DNA of 5,182 nucleotides from Clostridia bacterium (GTDB lineage Bacteria > Bacillota > Clostridia > Oscillospirales > Acutalibacteraceae), in assembly GCA_017387165.1 (NCBI GenBank), contig JAFOFS010000235.1, positions 1-5,182 on the forward strand. Direction: 5' to 3'. The stretch's first letter is position 1, and each line of letters begins with the position of its first letter. Of this stretch, positions 1 to 5,182 are shown piece after piece. The position numbers were made by a program, and so were the translations under genes. Below the pieces are notes generated by a model. The model made no database searches and was not told the origin of the DNA. It was given only the letters and a program-made list of their open reading frames with translations.

Positions 1-582
1 CCACATGGTCAGGGCGTCCTCCTCTTTGCGGAACATCCCTTCGCCTGAGCAGGGGGCGTCCACCAGCACTGCGTCAAACCACGCAGGCAACGCCGGACAC
101 AGCACAGCGGTGTCGAGGTTGGTAACCACCGCGTTTCGCACACCGCACCGCTCGATATTTTGTACCAAAATGCGCGCCCGAGAGGACACGTATTCGTTGC
201 ACCACAGGACACCCGTACCGCCCAGCGCCGCCGCGATCTGGGTGGATTTGCCGCCGGGCGCGGCGCAGAGATCCAGTACGCGTTCGCCTGGCTGCGGCGC
301 GAGGACGGTGACCGCCGATGTGGCGGACGGCTCCTGCATATAGTAGGCGCCGGCGTGGTGCAACGGCTCGGCGCCGGCTTTGTATCGGGCAGGAACGGCG
401 TATCCGTCGGGGCAAAAGACCGACCGTTCACCGAGCGGCACGCCGCCGCGAAGCAGATCGTCTGCCGTGGCCTTCAGCGTGTTGACGCGCAGACCGCGAT
501 GCGGCTCGTCCTCGTCCGCCCAGCGCCATTCATCGCCGCACAGAGCGGTCATCCGCTCCACAAAGCGCTTCGGATACTCCAT
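1..582 (-). CDS. rsmF: RsmF-like 16S rRNA (cytosine-C5) methyltransferase, N-terminal part (runs off left edge)
   Basis: This is the 5' part of an RNA m5C methyltransferase of the NOL1/NOP2/Sun family, which uses S-adenosylmethionine to methylate cytosine C5 in rRNA in the cytoplasm. The first 194 residues are visible. The N-terminal region contains HRGLRVNTLK (28-37), and YYMQEPSA (80-87) follows. The SAM-binding motif VLDLCAAPGGKS is at 102-113, and DAPCSGEGMFRK at 175-186 carries the motif IV cysteine (C178). The GEGMFRK wording is typical of RsmF rather than RsmB. The second, catalytic cysteine motif and the C-terminal domain lie outside the window. ATG at 582 is chosen because GAGGTGAGG lies just upstream (585-593) and the conserved N-terminus starts there. 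It has its own promoter, although readthrough from the transporter pair 53 bases upstream is possible. The exact target base (C1407 in E. coli RsmF) is not shown by the sequence. Confidence 0.9.
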   Translation of the reverse strand, partial: MEYPKRFVERMTALCGDEWRWADEDEPHRGLRVNTLKATADDLLRGGVPLGERSVFCPDGYAVPARYKAGAEPLHHAGAYYMQEPSATSAVTVLAPQPGERVLDLCAAPGGKSTQIAAALGGTGVLWCNEYVSSRARILVQNIERCGVRNAVVTNLDTAVLCPALPAWFDAVLVDAPCSGEGMFRKEEDALTMW

Positions 583-584
583 TT

Positions 585-593
585 CCTCACCTC
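585..593 (-). promoter_or_regulatory. Shine-Dalgarno site of the rRNA methyltransferase gene
   Basis: The minus strand reads GAGGTGAGG two bases before the ATG at 582. The GAGGTG part sits at a suitable distance and matches the complement of the 16S rRNA 3' end. It supports the ATG at 582 as the start. Confidence 0.8.
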
Positions 594-605
594 GTTTCTA
601 TCCCC

Positions 606-634
606 ATTATACGCGATAAGGAAATAAAAAGCAA
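606..634 (-). promoter_or_regulatory. Sigma-70/sigma-A type promoter for the rRNA methyltransferase gene
   Basis: On the minus strand, TTGCTT (629-634) is followed by exactly 17 bases and then a perfect TATAAT (606-611). The -35 box matches only the TTG half of the consensus, but the -10 box and spacing are ideal, and the spacer is AT-rich in an otherwise GC-rich region. Transcription would start near 599-601, giving a leader of about 17-20 bases that is mostly ribosome binding site. The promoter lies wholly between the end of the preceding gene (636) and the start codon (582), so the methyltransferase can be expressed independently of the transporter pair. Confidence 0.8.
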
Positions 635-635
635 C

Positions 636-989
636 CTATTCTTTTGTCCGCAGCTCTTTCCACGCCACCGCCAACAGCAAGCCGCCGAACAGCCGCCGCA
701 GCCATTCGGGGTCCATGTGCGAGGCGAGCAACGCCGCGCCGACGCAAAGCGGCAGACCGAGCAGGCTCCAGCCCACCGCCCGCCATTGCACCAAACCGTT
801 TTTCTGATGCTGCCACAAGGCGGTTGGCGCGCAGGTGAGAAAGTAGGCGAGATTGATGACCCCGGCCTGATACGGCTCCATCCCGACGGCGGCGGTCAGC
901 CACACCAGCAGGAGGGAACCGCCGCCGACACCCATTCCGGAAATCACACCGGTCGCCACGCCGACAACAATTCCCCAAAGCGGATTCAT
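636..989 (-). CDS. TauE/SafE (TSUP) family half-transporter, second subunit (117 aa)
   Basis: This is a small, very hydrophobic protein with about four membrane helices (near residues 5-33, 42-60, 71-90 and 96-110). It resembles one half of a TauE/SafE (TSUP) transporter, a family linked to export or uptake of sulfur-containing anions such as sulfite and sulfonates. The first helix carries the glycine-rich signature GVGGGSLLL (20-28). The fourth contains RLFGGLLLAVAWK (99-111), which aligns well with RVFGVLLLWGGFK in the neighbouring subunit. The ATG overlaps the stop of the upstream gene as ATGA, and AAGGCGGTG lies just upstream. Family members are usually about 250 residues with both halves fused, whereas here the two genes total 235 residues. 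It probably forms a heteromer with its partner, which is an inference. The substrate is unknown, and the short C-terminal tail is basic. Confidence 0.8.
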   Translation of the reverse strand: MNPLWGIVVGVATGVISGMGVGGGSLLLVWLTAAVGMEPYQAGVINLAYFLTCAPTALWQHQKNGLVQWRAVGWSLLGLPLCVGAALLASHMDPEWLRRLFGGLLLAVAWKELRTKE

Positions 990-1342
990 AGACCGAACAC
1001 CGCCTTAAACCCACCCCAAAGCAGCAGTACGCCGAACACGCGATGCAGCCAAAGGGTGGGTATATTTTTGAAAAATCGTCCGCCGATAAACCCGCCGATA
1101 CCGCCGCCGACCAGATACGGCCAGGCGATCTGCCAGTCGAAACCTTGCCGAAACAGGGCGACGATCAGCGAGGCGACGGTCAACGGCAAAATCACGCCCA
1201 ACGAGGTCGCAAAGGTTTGCCGCGAGGACAGTCCGCTCTTTTGCAGCAGCGGCACCGCCAACATACCGCCTCCACCGCCGAATAAACCGCAGACGATCCC
1301 GGCGGCGGCGCCGGTCAACGCCCATTTGGTTGGTTGCTTCAT
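986..1342 (-). CDS. TauE/SafE (TSUP) family half-transporter, first subunit (118 aa)
   Basis: This is a small membrane protein with about four helices (near residues 7-32, 43-64, 70-90 and 98-116). It matches the N-terminal half of TauE/SafE (TSUP) anion transporters. The glycine-rich family signature GLFGGGGGMLAVPLL is at 19-33, and the stretch around TFATSLGVILP (43-53) is also typical. ATG at 1342 is preferred over a GTG at 1393, because GAGGTGAT lies five bases or so before it and the family-like sequence begins here; the GTG falls inside a terminator hairpin. The gene overlaps the second half-transporter by four bases (ATGA), so the two are very probably translated together and form one transporter. 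It lacks the second half found in ordinary family members. The substrate cannot be deduced, and no sulfur-metabolism gene is visible nearby. Confidence 0.82.
   Translation of the reverse strand: MKQPTKWALTGAAAGIVCGLFGGGGGMLAVPLLQKSGLSSRQTFATSLGVILPLTVASLIVALFRQGFDWQIAWPYLVGGGIGGFIGGRFFKNIPTLWLHRVFGVLLLWGGFKAVFGL
998..1006 (-). promoter_or_regulatory. Internal Shine-Dalgarno site for the second half-transporter
   Basis: The minus strand reads AAGGCGGTG, one mismatch from AAGGAGGTG, eight bases before the ATG at 989 and inside the last codons of the first half-transporter gene. Its presence argues that the second gene is a true separate start and not the product of a frameshift in a fused gene. 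Confidence 0.65.
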
Positions 1343-1345
1343 TCG

Positions 1346-1353
1346 ATCACCTC
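1346..1353 (-). promoter_or_regulatory. Shine-Dalgarno site of the first half-transporter
   Basis: The minus strand reads GAGGTGAT, a full match to the complement of the 16S rRNA 3' end, ending four bases before the ATG at 1342. This site decides the start in favour of 1342 rather than the upstream GTG at 1393. Confidence 0.8.
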
Positions 1354-1377
1354 GGAGGTAGTATCCCCTCGGGAGGC

Positions 1378-1410
1378 AAAAAAATGCGGTCACCGCACGG
1401 CGGTGACCGC
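1378..1410 (-). terminator. Intrinsic terminator of the rhamnose/flippase operon (probably bidirectional)
   Basis: A perfect 11-base inverted repeat, GCGGTCACCGC (1386-1396) and GCGGTGACCGC (1400-1410), encloses a 3-base loop (or 10 pairs with a 5-base loop). On the minus strand it is followed by A and then seven T residues (1384-1378) and preceded by an A-rich stretch, the classic Rho-independent layout. It lies 76 bases after the flippase stop codon. The plus strand also has a T-rich run after the stem (1411-1421), so it could stop transcripts in both directions. Because the U-tract ends only 35 bases before the start of the first half-transporter gene, it might also serve as a leader attenuator for that gene. 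Confidence 0.88.
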
Positions 1411-1486
1411 TTGTTTTATTTCCGATTTAGCGTCGTGTGCCTCTTACGTCAGTGAGGAGCGCAACGCCGGTGTGTGCGGCTTCCGA

Positions 1487-2998
1487 TCAAATAATCTTGG
1501 TTTTGGTCAGACGGGATAAGAGCCACTGACAGGCGAGGTACACGACAATACCGGCGCCGACCGTCAGCGCAAATTCCCACATACCGCCGACGGGGGTGGA
1601 TTGTCCGCGATAATACAGCAAATGACACACGACGTACATGACGGCGGTAGACACCACCGCTTTGGCGGCCTGCAGCAGACTCGGCGCGACCGAGATGCCG
1701 GCCAGATGATAGCTGATCGCCGCTGCAATCGCCAGCTGCAAACCGTAGGAAACCACCAGACCGATCGCCGCGCCGAGATAGCCGATTTCCGGTATCAGCA
1801 CCAGGCACAGGATGATGTTGACCGAGCAGGATACGAGGAAGATGCCGTTGTACCATTTCGATTGCCGCGACAGGTCGATGAGGTAGGAGAAGTTCATATA
1901 CAGCATCTGGCAGATCTGCGCCAAGCCCAAGATCAGCAGCAGCACGCGCTGGGTTGGATAGTTGCCTGCCGCCAGCCAGTGGATGAGGGTGGGGCAGACC
2001 AGCACCAGACCGAGCAGGATCGGAAATCCGGCAAACAGCCCGATGTTAAACGACTTGTTCAGATAGGTCAGCACCTGCCGACGGTCTTGCTTGTTCCACG
2101 CCTTGGCAATATAGGGGAAAATCGTGGACACCAAAACGGCATTGATGAGAAAGGCGCGTGAGGTCAGCGCATCGTAGAAGCCGTAGATACTGGCGGAGCG
2201 CAGGTCGTCGTTGACGAGGTGGTTGAGCAGAAAACGACCGATAAAGCTGTTGAACCACGCCATAACCGTCACCGGCAACAGCGGCAGCGCATAGCGATAC
2301 AGCGGCCCGATGTCGGCGGCTTTCGGAGAGAGGCGGACGCCGCGCCAATCAAACAGCAGGAGGACGGTCTGCGCCAAAAGCAGTACCGATTCGGAAAAAA
2401 TATAAATCCACAGCGCCTGCCGCAGGATGGTCGCACTGCCGTGGTGGGCGAACGCCAGCAGCGTAAAGCCGCTTGCGTTGAGGATACAGCGCACCAAAAT
2501 GAAAATGTTCGCTTTTTTCTGATGCCCGGTCGCCTGCAAAAAGGACTGGCACAGCGTGGATAACGCCAGCACCGAAAAATACAAAACGAGCAGCGGAATC
2601 AGATGGCGGTAATGGCGATCGCCCCACAAAAACAGGGTGATATTTTCGTTAAATACATACGCTATACCGCACAGCACGCCGCAACTGAGCAGCGCGACGA
2701 CAAAGGTGATGAAAAAGCGGCTGCGGACGCGGGTTTGATCCTTGTCGCCCGGAACGAACACGCAGAGAGCGGTGTTGGCACGCACCAACAACAGCGGCAC
2801 CAACAGGGTGGACAACGCCACCGTTTGGTTGATGACCGCGTACTCGCCGCTGTCGCCCAGCAAGCGGGACAGTACCGCGAAGCAATACAATCCGAAGACC
2901 GCGCTGACCAGCTCGGTCAGCGCCTTGACGCCGAAATCACCGACAAAGCGACCCGACAATTCTCCAAACCACGCCTTCGACCGCTTTTCGCCCCTCAC
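1487..2998 (-). CDS. Wzx-like polysaccharide flippase (MOP/MATE superfamily), 14 helices
   Basis: This 503-residue integral membrane protein is probably the flippase that turns undecaprenyl-linked oligosaccharide from the inner to the outer face of the membrane. About 14 hydrophobic segments can be seen, near residues 22-46, 53-80, 94-117, 130-155, 163-184, 191-217, 233-256, 276-298, 317-337, 350-375, 383-403, 408-430, 440-462 and 472-495. Family-like stretches include the RFLLNHLVNDD...IYGFYDAL region (255-277) and LIPEIGYLGAAIGLVVSY (401-418). Length and topology are normal for Wzx/RfbX-type proteins. The start is GTG and overlaps the rfbC stop as GTGA. No good Shine-Dalgarno precedes it, so translation is likely coupled to rfbC. 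Its place at the end of a dTDP-rhamnose operon suggests a rhamnose-containing glycan substrate, which is an inference. Other MOP members, such as lipid II or teichoic-acid flippases, cannot be excluded. Confidence 0.85.
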   Translation of the reverse strand: MRGEKRSKAWFGELSGRFVGDFGVKALTELVSAVFGLYCFAVLSRLLGDSGEYAVINQTVALSTLLVPLLLVRANTALCVFVPGDKDQTRVRSRFFITFVVALLSCGVLCGIAYVFNENITLFLWGDRHYRHLIPLLVLYFSVLALSTLCQSFLQATGHQKKANIFILVRCILNASGFTLLAFAHHGSATILRQALWIYIFSESVLLLAQTVLLLFDWRGVRLSPKAADIGPLYRYALPLLPVTVMAWFNSFIGRFLLNHLVNDDLRSASIYGFYDALTSRAFLINAVLVSTIFPYIAKAWNKQDRRQVLTYLNKSFNIGLFAGFPILLGLVLVCPTLIHWLAAGNYPTQRVLLLILGLAQICQMLYMNFSYLIDLSRQSKWYNGIFLVSCSVNIILCLVLIPEIGYLGAAIGLVVSYGLQLAIAAAISYHLAGISVAPSLLQAAKAVVSTAVMYVVCHLLYYRGQSTPVGGMWEFALTVGAGIVVYLACQWLLSRLTKTKII

Positions 2999-3534
2999 CG
3001 GAGGGTCGGCTGCTTCTTGTCCTTTTCAGACAACAGCAGCTCCATATCCGACGGAATGGGCCATTCCACGCCGACGGTCGGGTCGTTCCATGCCAGGCCG
3101 CCCTCGTCTTCGGGATGATAGAAATCATCGCACTTGTAGGCGAAGGTGGCGCTTTCGGACAACACCAAAAAACCGTGTGCAAAGCCGCGCGGCACGAAAA
3201 ATTGCTTGTGGTTGTCGGCGGTCAGCAGCACCCCTGTCCACTTGCCGTAGGTCGGGCTGTCGGGGCGGAGATCCACCGCCACGTCAAACACCTCGCCCTC
3301 CAGCACGCGGACGAGCTTGGATTGGGGGTGAGTTTTTTGGAAATGCAGACCGCGCAGCACGCCGCGACGCGACCGGGACTGGTTGTCCTGCACGAAGCGG
3401 CAGGTGATGCCTGCGGCAACAAAATCGTTTTCGTTATAGGTTTCGGTGAAATACCCACGCTCGTCTCCGTAGACGGCAGGGGTGAGGATCAAAACGCCGT
3501 CGATCGGCGTCTTTTCAACAAGTAATTTTCCCAT
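2995..3534 (-). CDS. rfbC: dTDP-4-dehydrorhamnose 3,5-epimerase (RfbC/RmlC)
   Basis: This cytoplasmic cupin-fold enzyme epimerises C3 and C5 of dTDP-4-keto-6-deoxyglucose to give dTDP-4-dehydro-L-rhamnose, the third step of dTDP-L-rhamnose synthesis. The 179-residue length is normal. Family motifs are all present: GDERGYFTETY (23-33), FVQDNQSRSRRGVLRGLHFQ (47-66) with the presumed catalytic histidine H64, KLVRVLEGEVFDVAVDLR (73-90), FFVPRGFAHGFLVL (112-125) and YKCDDFYHPEDEGG (133-146) with the presumed acid tyrosine Y133. The late DPTVGVEWPI (151-160) is also typical. The gene starts with ATG 11 bases after the rfbB stop, with a modest GGGG ribosome site (3541-3544) in the gap. Its stop overlaps the flippase GTG. 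All expected catalytic positions look intact. Confidence 0.96.
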   Translation of the reverse strand: MGKLLVEKTPIDGVLILTPAVYGDERGYFTETYNENDFVAAGITCRFVQDNQSRSRRGVLRGLHFQKTHPQSKLVRVLEGEVFDVAVDLRPDSPTYGKWTGVLLTADNHKQFFVPRGFAHGFLVLSESATFAYKCDDFYHPEDEGGLAWNDPTVGVEWPIPSDMELLLSEKDKKQPTLR

Positions 3535-3545
3535 AATCTACCCCG

Positions 3546-4604
3546 TTATCGGTTGCCGTACATGGTGTCGTAGTAGGCGAGATAGGCGCCGCTGGTGACG
3601 TGCTCCACCCACTCGGGATGGTCGAGATACCATTGCAGCGTCTTGCGAATACCCACCTCAAAGGTGGTGGTGGGCAGCCAGCCGAGCTCCTCGTGGATCT
3701 TGGTCGGGTCGATGCCGTAGCGACGGTCGTGTCCCTTGCGATCGGTGACGTGGCGGATGAGATGCTCTCCCACCGCCGGATCGGCATTTTCGCGGACGTA
3801 GTCGATGATGGTCTTGACGATCTGGATGTTGGTGCGCTCGTTGTGACCGCCGACGTTGTACACCTCGCCCAGTCGTCCCTTACGGGCGACCAGATCGATG
3901 GCGCGGCAATGGTCCTCCACGTACAGCCAATCGCGCACCTGCAGACCGTCGCCGTACACCGGCAGCTCTTTGTGGTTGAGGGTGTTGTGCAGGATCAGCG
4001 GAATCAGCTTTTCGGGGAACTGATACGGACCGTAGTTGTTGGAGCAACGGGTGATGCACACCGGCAGCTTGAAGGTATCGGCATACGCCTTGACGAACAG
4101 ATCGGCGCTTGCCTTGCTTGCGGAATACGGCGAATGCGGACAGAGGGGGGTGGTTTCGGTAAAGAAGCCCTCCGCGCCGAGCGAGCCGTACACCTCGTCG
4201 GTGGACACCTGCACGTACCGCACGCCGTCGCGATAGGTATCGTCTCCGATCTGCCACGCCGCACGGGCGCAGTTGAGCAGATTGAGGGTACCCATCACGT
4301 TGGTACGGGCAAAGACGTCGGGATCGGCAATGGAACGGTCCACGTGGCTTTCCGCCGCGAAATGAATGACCGTATCCACGTCGTAGTCGGCAAAGACCGC
4401 CGCCATTTTGGCCGCATCCGCCACGTCTGCGTGAACGAACGCATACCGCGGATCGTCTTGTACCTCGATGAGGTTTTCGGGGTTACCGGCATAGGTCAAC
4501 GCATCGACGTTGACGATGCGGATGTCCGCGTAAGTACCCAGCATATAGTGAATGAAATTCGAGCCGATAAAACCGGAGCCGCCGGTCACCAGAATGTTTT
4601 TCAT
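3546..4604 (-). CDS. rfbB: dTDP-glucose 4,6-dehydratase (RfbB/RmlB)
   Basis: This NAD-dependent short-chain dehydrogenase-fold enzyme converts dTDP-D-glucose to dTDP-4-keto-6-deoxy-D-glucose, the second step toward dTDP-L-rhamnose, in the cytoplasm. The 352-residue length is normal. The Rossmann motif GGSGFIGS is at 8-15, HFAAESHVDRS at 81-91, the catalytic T-D-E triad at 135-137 (in STDEVYG), and the YxxxK pair at Y160 and K164. Substrate-domain motifs follow: RCSNNYGPYQFPEKLIPL (186-203), VYGDGLQVRDWLYVEDHC (216-233) and YNVGGHNERTN (249-259). The ATG overlaps the rfbD stop as ATGA, and a good GGAGG (4612-4616) lies seven bases upstream inside rfbD. Nothing is missing or unusual, and the related UDP-sugar epimerases are excluded by the T-D-E triad. 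Confidence 0.97.
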   Translation of the reverse strand: MKNILVTGGSGFIGSNFIHYMLGTYADIRIVNVDALTYAGNPENLIEVQDDPRYAFVHADVADAAKMAAVFADYDVDTVIHFAAESHVDRSIADPDVFARTNVMGTLNLLNCARAAWQIGDDTYRDGVRYVQVSTDEVYGSLGAEGFFTETTPLCPHSPYSASKASADLFVKAYADTFKLPVCITRCSNNYGPYQFPEKLIPLILHNTLNHKELPVYGDGLQVRDWLYVEDHCRAIDLVARKGRLGEVYNVGGHNERTNIQIVKTIIDYVRENADPAVGEHLIRHVTDRKGHDRRYGIDPTKIHEELGWLPTTTFEVGIRKTLQWYLDHPEWVEHVTSGAYLAYYDTMYGNR

Positions 4605-5182
4605 TGGATATCCTCCGTTCGTTTGAAATAAGCGTCAAGTGCATCCTCCCACGGACGCATCCGATCCAAGCCAACTGCCTGTAACGCGCCGTGCCCCAGC
4701 ACGGAATAGGCCGGACGGGGGGTCTTGCTCGGATACTCTGCCGAGGTGCAGGGAAGCACCCGACAGCCGTTTCCTGCCTTTTGCATAATGGCGGTGGCAA
4801 AGTCGAACCAGCTGCATTGACCGCCGCCGGTCACGTGGTAAACGCCGTAAGCGACGGTCTCCGCGATCGCCAGCATGGTCCACGCCAGATCGGCGGCGTA
4901 GGTCGGACTGCCGACTTGATCGTTCACCACCGTGACCGTGTCCCGTGCGCTGCCCAACCGCAGCATGGTTTTCACAAAATTCGGGCCGTACGGACCGTAC
5001 AGCCACGCCGTCCGCAGAACGAAGCACCGCTTGCAGGCGGCGAGCGCTGCCGCTTCGCCGCGCACCTTGGTGCGCCCGTAGGCGGTGGCAGGAGCGACGG
5101 GATCGCCCTCGCGATAGGGGGTCGTCCCTTTGCCGTCGAATACGTAATCGGTGGAGATATGCACCAACTTGGCGCCGATCGC
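4601..5182 (-). CDS. rfbD: dTDP-4-dehydrorhamnose reductase (RfbD/RmlD), C-terminal part (runs off right edge)
   Basis: This is the last enzyme of the pathway. It reduces dTDP-4-dehydro-L-rhamnose to dTDP-L-rhamnose with NAD(P)H. The visible 193 residues are about two thirds of a usual 280-300 residue protein; the N-terminal nucleotide-binding motif lies beyond the window, and the frame is open to the last base. Counting from the edge, the catalytic region HISTDYVFDG is at 8-17, with the YxxxK pair at Y35 and K39 in AYGRTK. RTAWLYGPYGPNFVKTML, DQVGSPTYAADLAWTM and GVYHVTGGGQCSWFDFA follow in family order. The PRPAYSVL segment near the C-terminus is also typical. Its stop overlaps the rfbB start by four bases. 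Any in-frame TTG or GTG codons near 5167 are internal, since conserved sequence continues upstream of them. Confidence 0.95.
   Translation of the reverse strand, partial: AIGAKLVHISTDYVFDGKGTTPYREGDPVAPATAYGRTKVRGEAAALAACKRCFVLRTAWLYGPYGPNFVKTMLRLGSARDTVTVVNDQVGSPTYAADLAWTMLAIAETVAYGVYHVTGGGQCSWFDFATAIMQKAGNGCRVLPCTSAEYPSKTPRPAYSVLGHGALQAVGLDRMRPWEDALDAYFKRTEDIQ

Noticed and set aside
9..431. A complete 140-codon open frame on the minus strand at the left edge
   Set aside because: It is in a different frame from the methyltransferase, whose SAM-binding and PC motifs are unmistakable and which has its own promoter and ribosome site.
717..1361. A 214-codon open frame on the plus strand opposite the two half-transporters
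   Set aside because: Proline- and arginine-rich low-complexity translation, no ribosome site that stands out, and the minus strand carries clear membrane proteins with family motifs.
1360..1388. GATACT as a -10 box for the transporter pair
   Set aside because: The sequence 17 bases upstream is CGCATT, not a -35 box, and transcription would begin inside the ribosome binding site.
986..1393. A longer version of the first half-transporter starting at GTG 1393
   Set aside because: The added 17 residues are encoded by the terminator hairpin, its T-tract and the ribosome binding site of the shorter form, and do not look like family sequence.
1424..1452. CTGACG, 17 bases, TAAATC as a minus-strand promoter before the terminator
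   Set aside because: Only four and three of six consensus bases match, so it is too weak to list as a feature; it is kept only as a candidate in the findings.
1334..1519. A 61-codon open frame on the plus strand over the intergenic region
   Set aside because: It runs through the terminator hairpin and into the flippase antisense strand, with no plausible ribosome site or recognisable sequence.
1601..2161. A 186-codon open frame on the plus strand opposite the flippase
   Set aside because: Rich in Q, R, D and H as expected for the antisense of hydrophobic codons; a shadow of the flippase gene.
3600..4631. A 343-codon open frame on the plus strand opposite rfbB
   Set aside because: It is a mirror of the strongly conserved rfbB frame in GC-rich DNA, where stops are rare on the opposite strand. 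Its sequence has no recognisable family motif.

Overview
The window is a compact, GC-rich bacterial stretch in which every supported gene lies on the minus strand, so it is best read from right to left. Strong Shine-Dalgarno sequences of the AGGAGG/GAGGTGAT type, a housekeeping sigma-type promoter, an intrinsic terminator and tight gene overlaps fit a high-GC member of the Firmicutes, perhaps a gut-type Clostridium relative such as the Oscillospirales. That placement is an inference from the style of the genes and protein sequences, not a measurement.

Right to middle (5182 down to 1487): the 3' part of a surface-polysaccharide operon. It holds the end of rfbD (dTDP-4-dehydrorhamnose reductase, cut by the window edge), rfbB (dTDP-glucose 4,6-dehydratase), rfbC (dTDP-4-dehydrorhamnose 3,5-epimerase) and a 14-helix Wzx-like flippase. 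The junctions are a 4-base ATGA overlap, an 11-base gap and a 4-base GTGA overlap, so one transcript and coupled translation are likely. RfbB, RfbC and RfbD carry out three successive steps from dTDP-glucose to dTDP-L-rhamnose. The flippase probably moves a lipid-linked, rhamnose-containing glycan across the membrane. The first enzyme of the pathway, RfbA, is not in view and would be expected beyond the right edge. A strong hairpin with a T-tract (1378-1410) closes the operon.

Middle to left (1342 down to 636): two overlapping genes of 118 and 117 codons. Each encodes one four-helix half of a TauE/SafE (TSUP) membrane transporter. The family normally has both halves in one chain of about 250 residues. 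Each gene has its own ribosome binding site, so this looks like a designed two-subunit transporter rather than a frameshifted gene. It is the most unusual thing in the window.

Left edge (582 down to 1): the N-terminal 194 codons of an RsmF-type rRNA m5C methyltransferase with its own near-consensus promoter. No RNA genes, mobile elements, CRISPR arrays or attachment sites were seen, and no gene-free stretch exceeds about 150 bases. I found no clear new multi-gene system beyond the split transporter.
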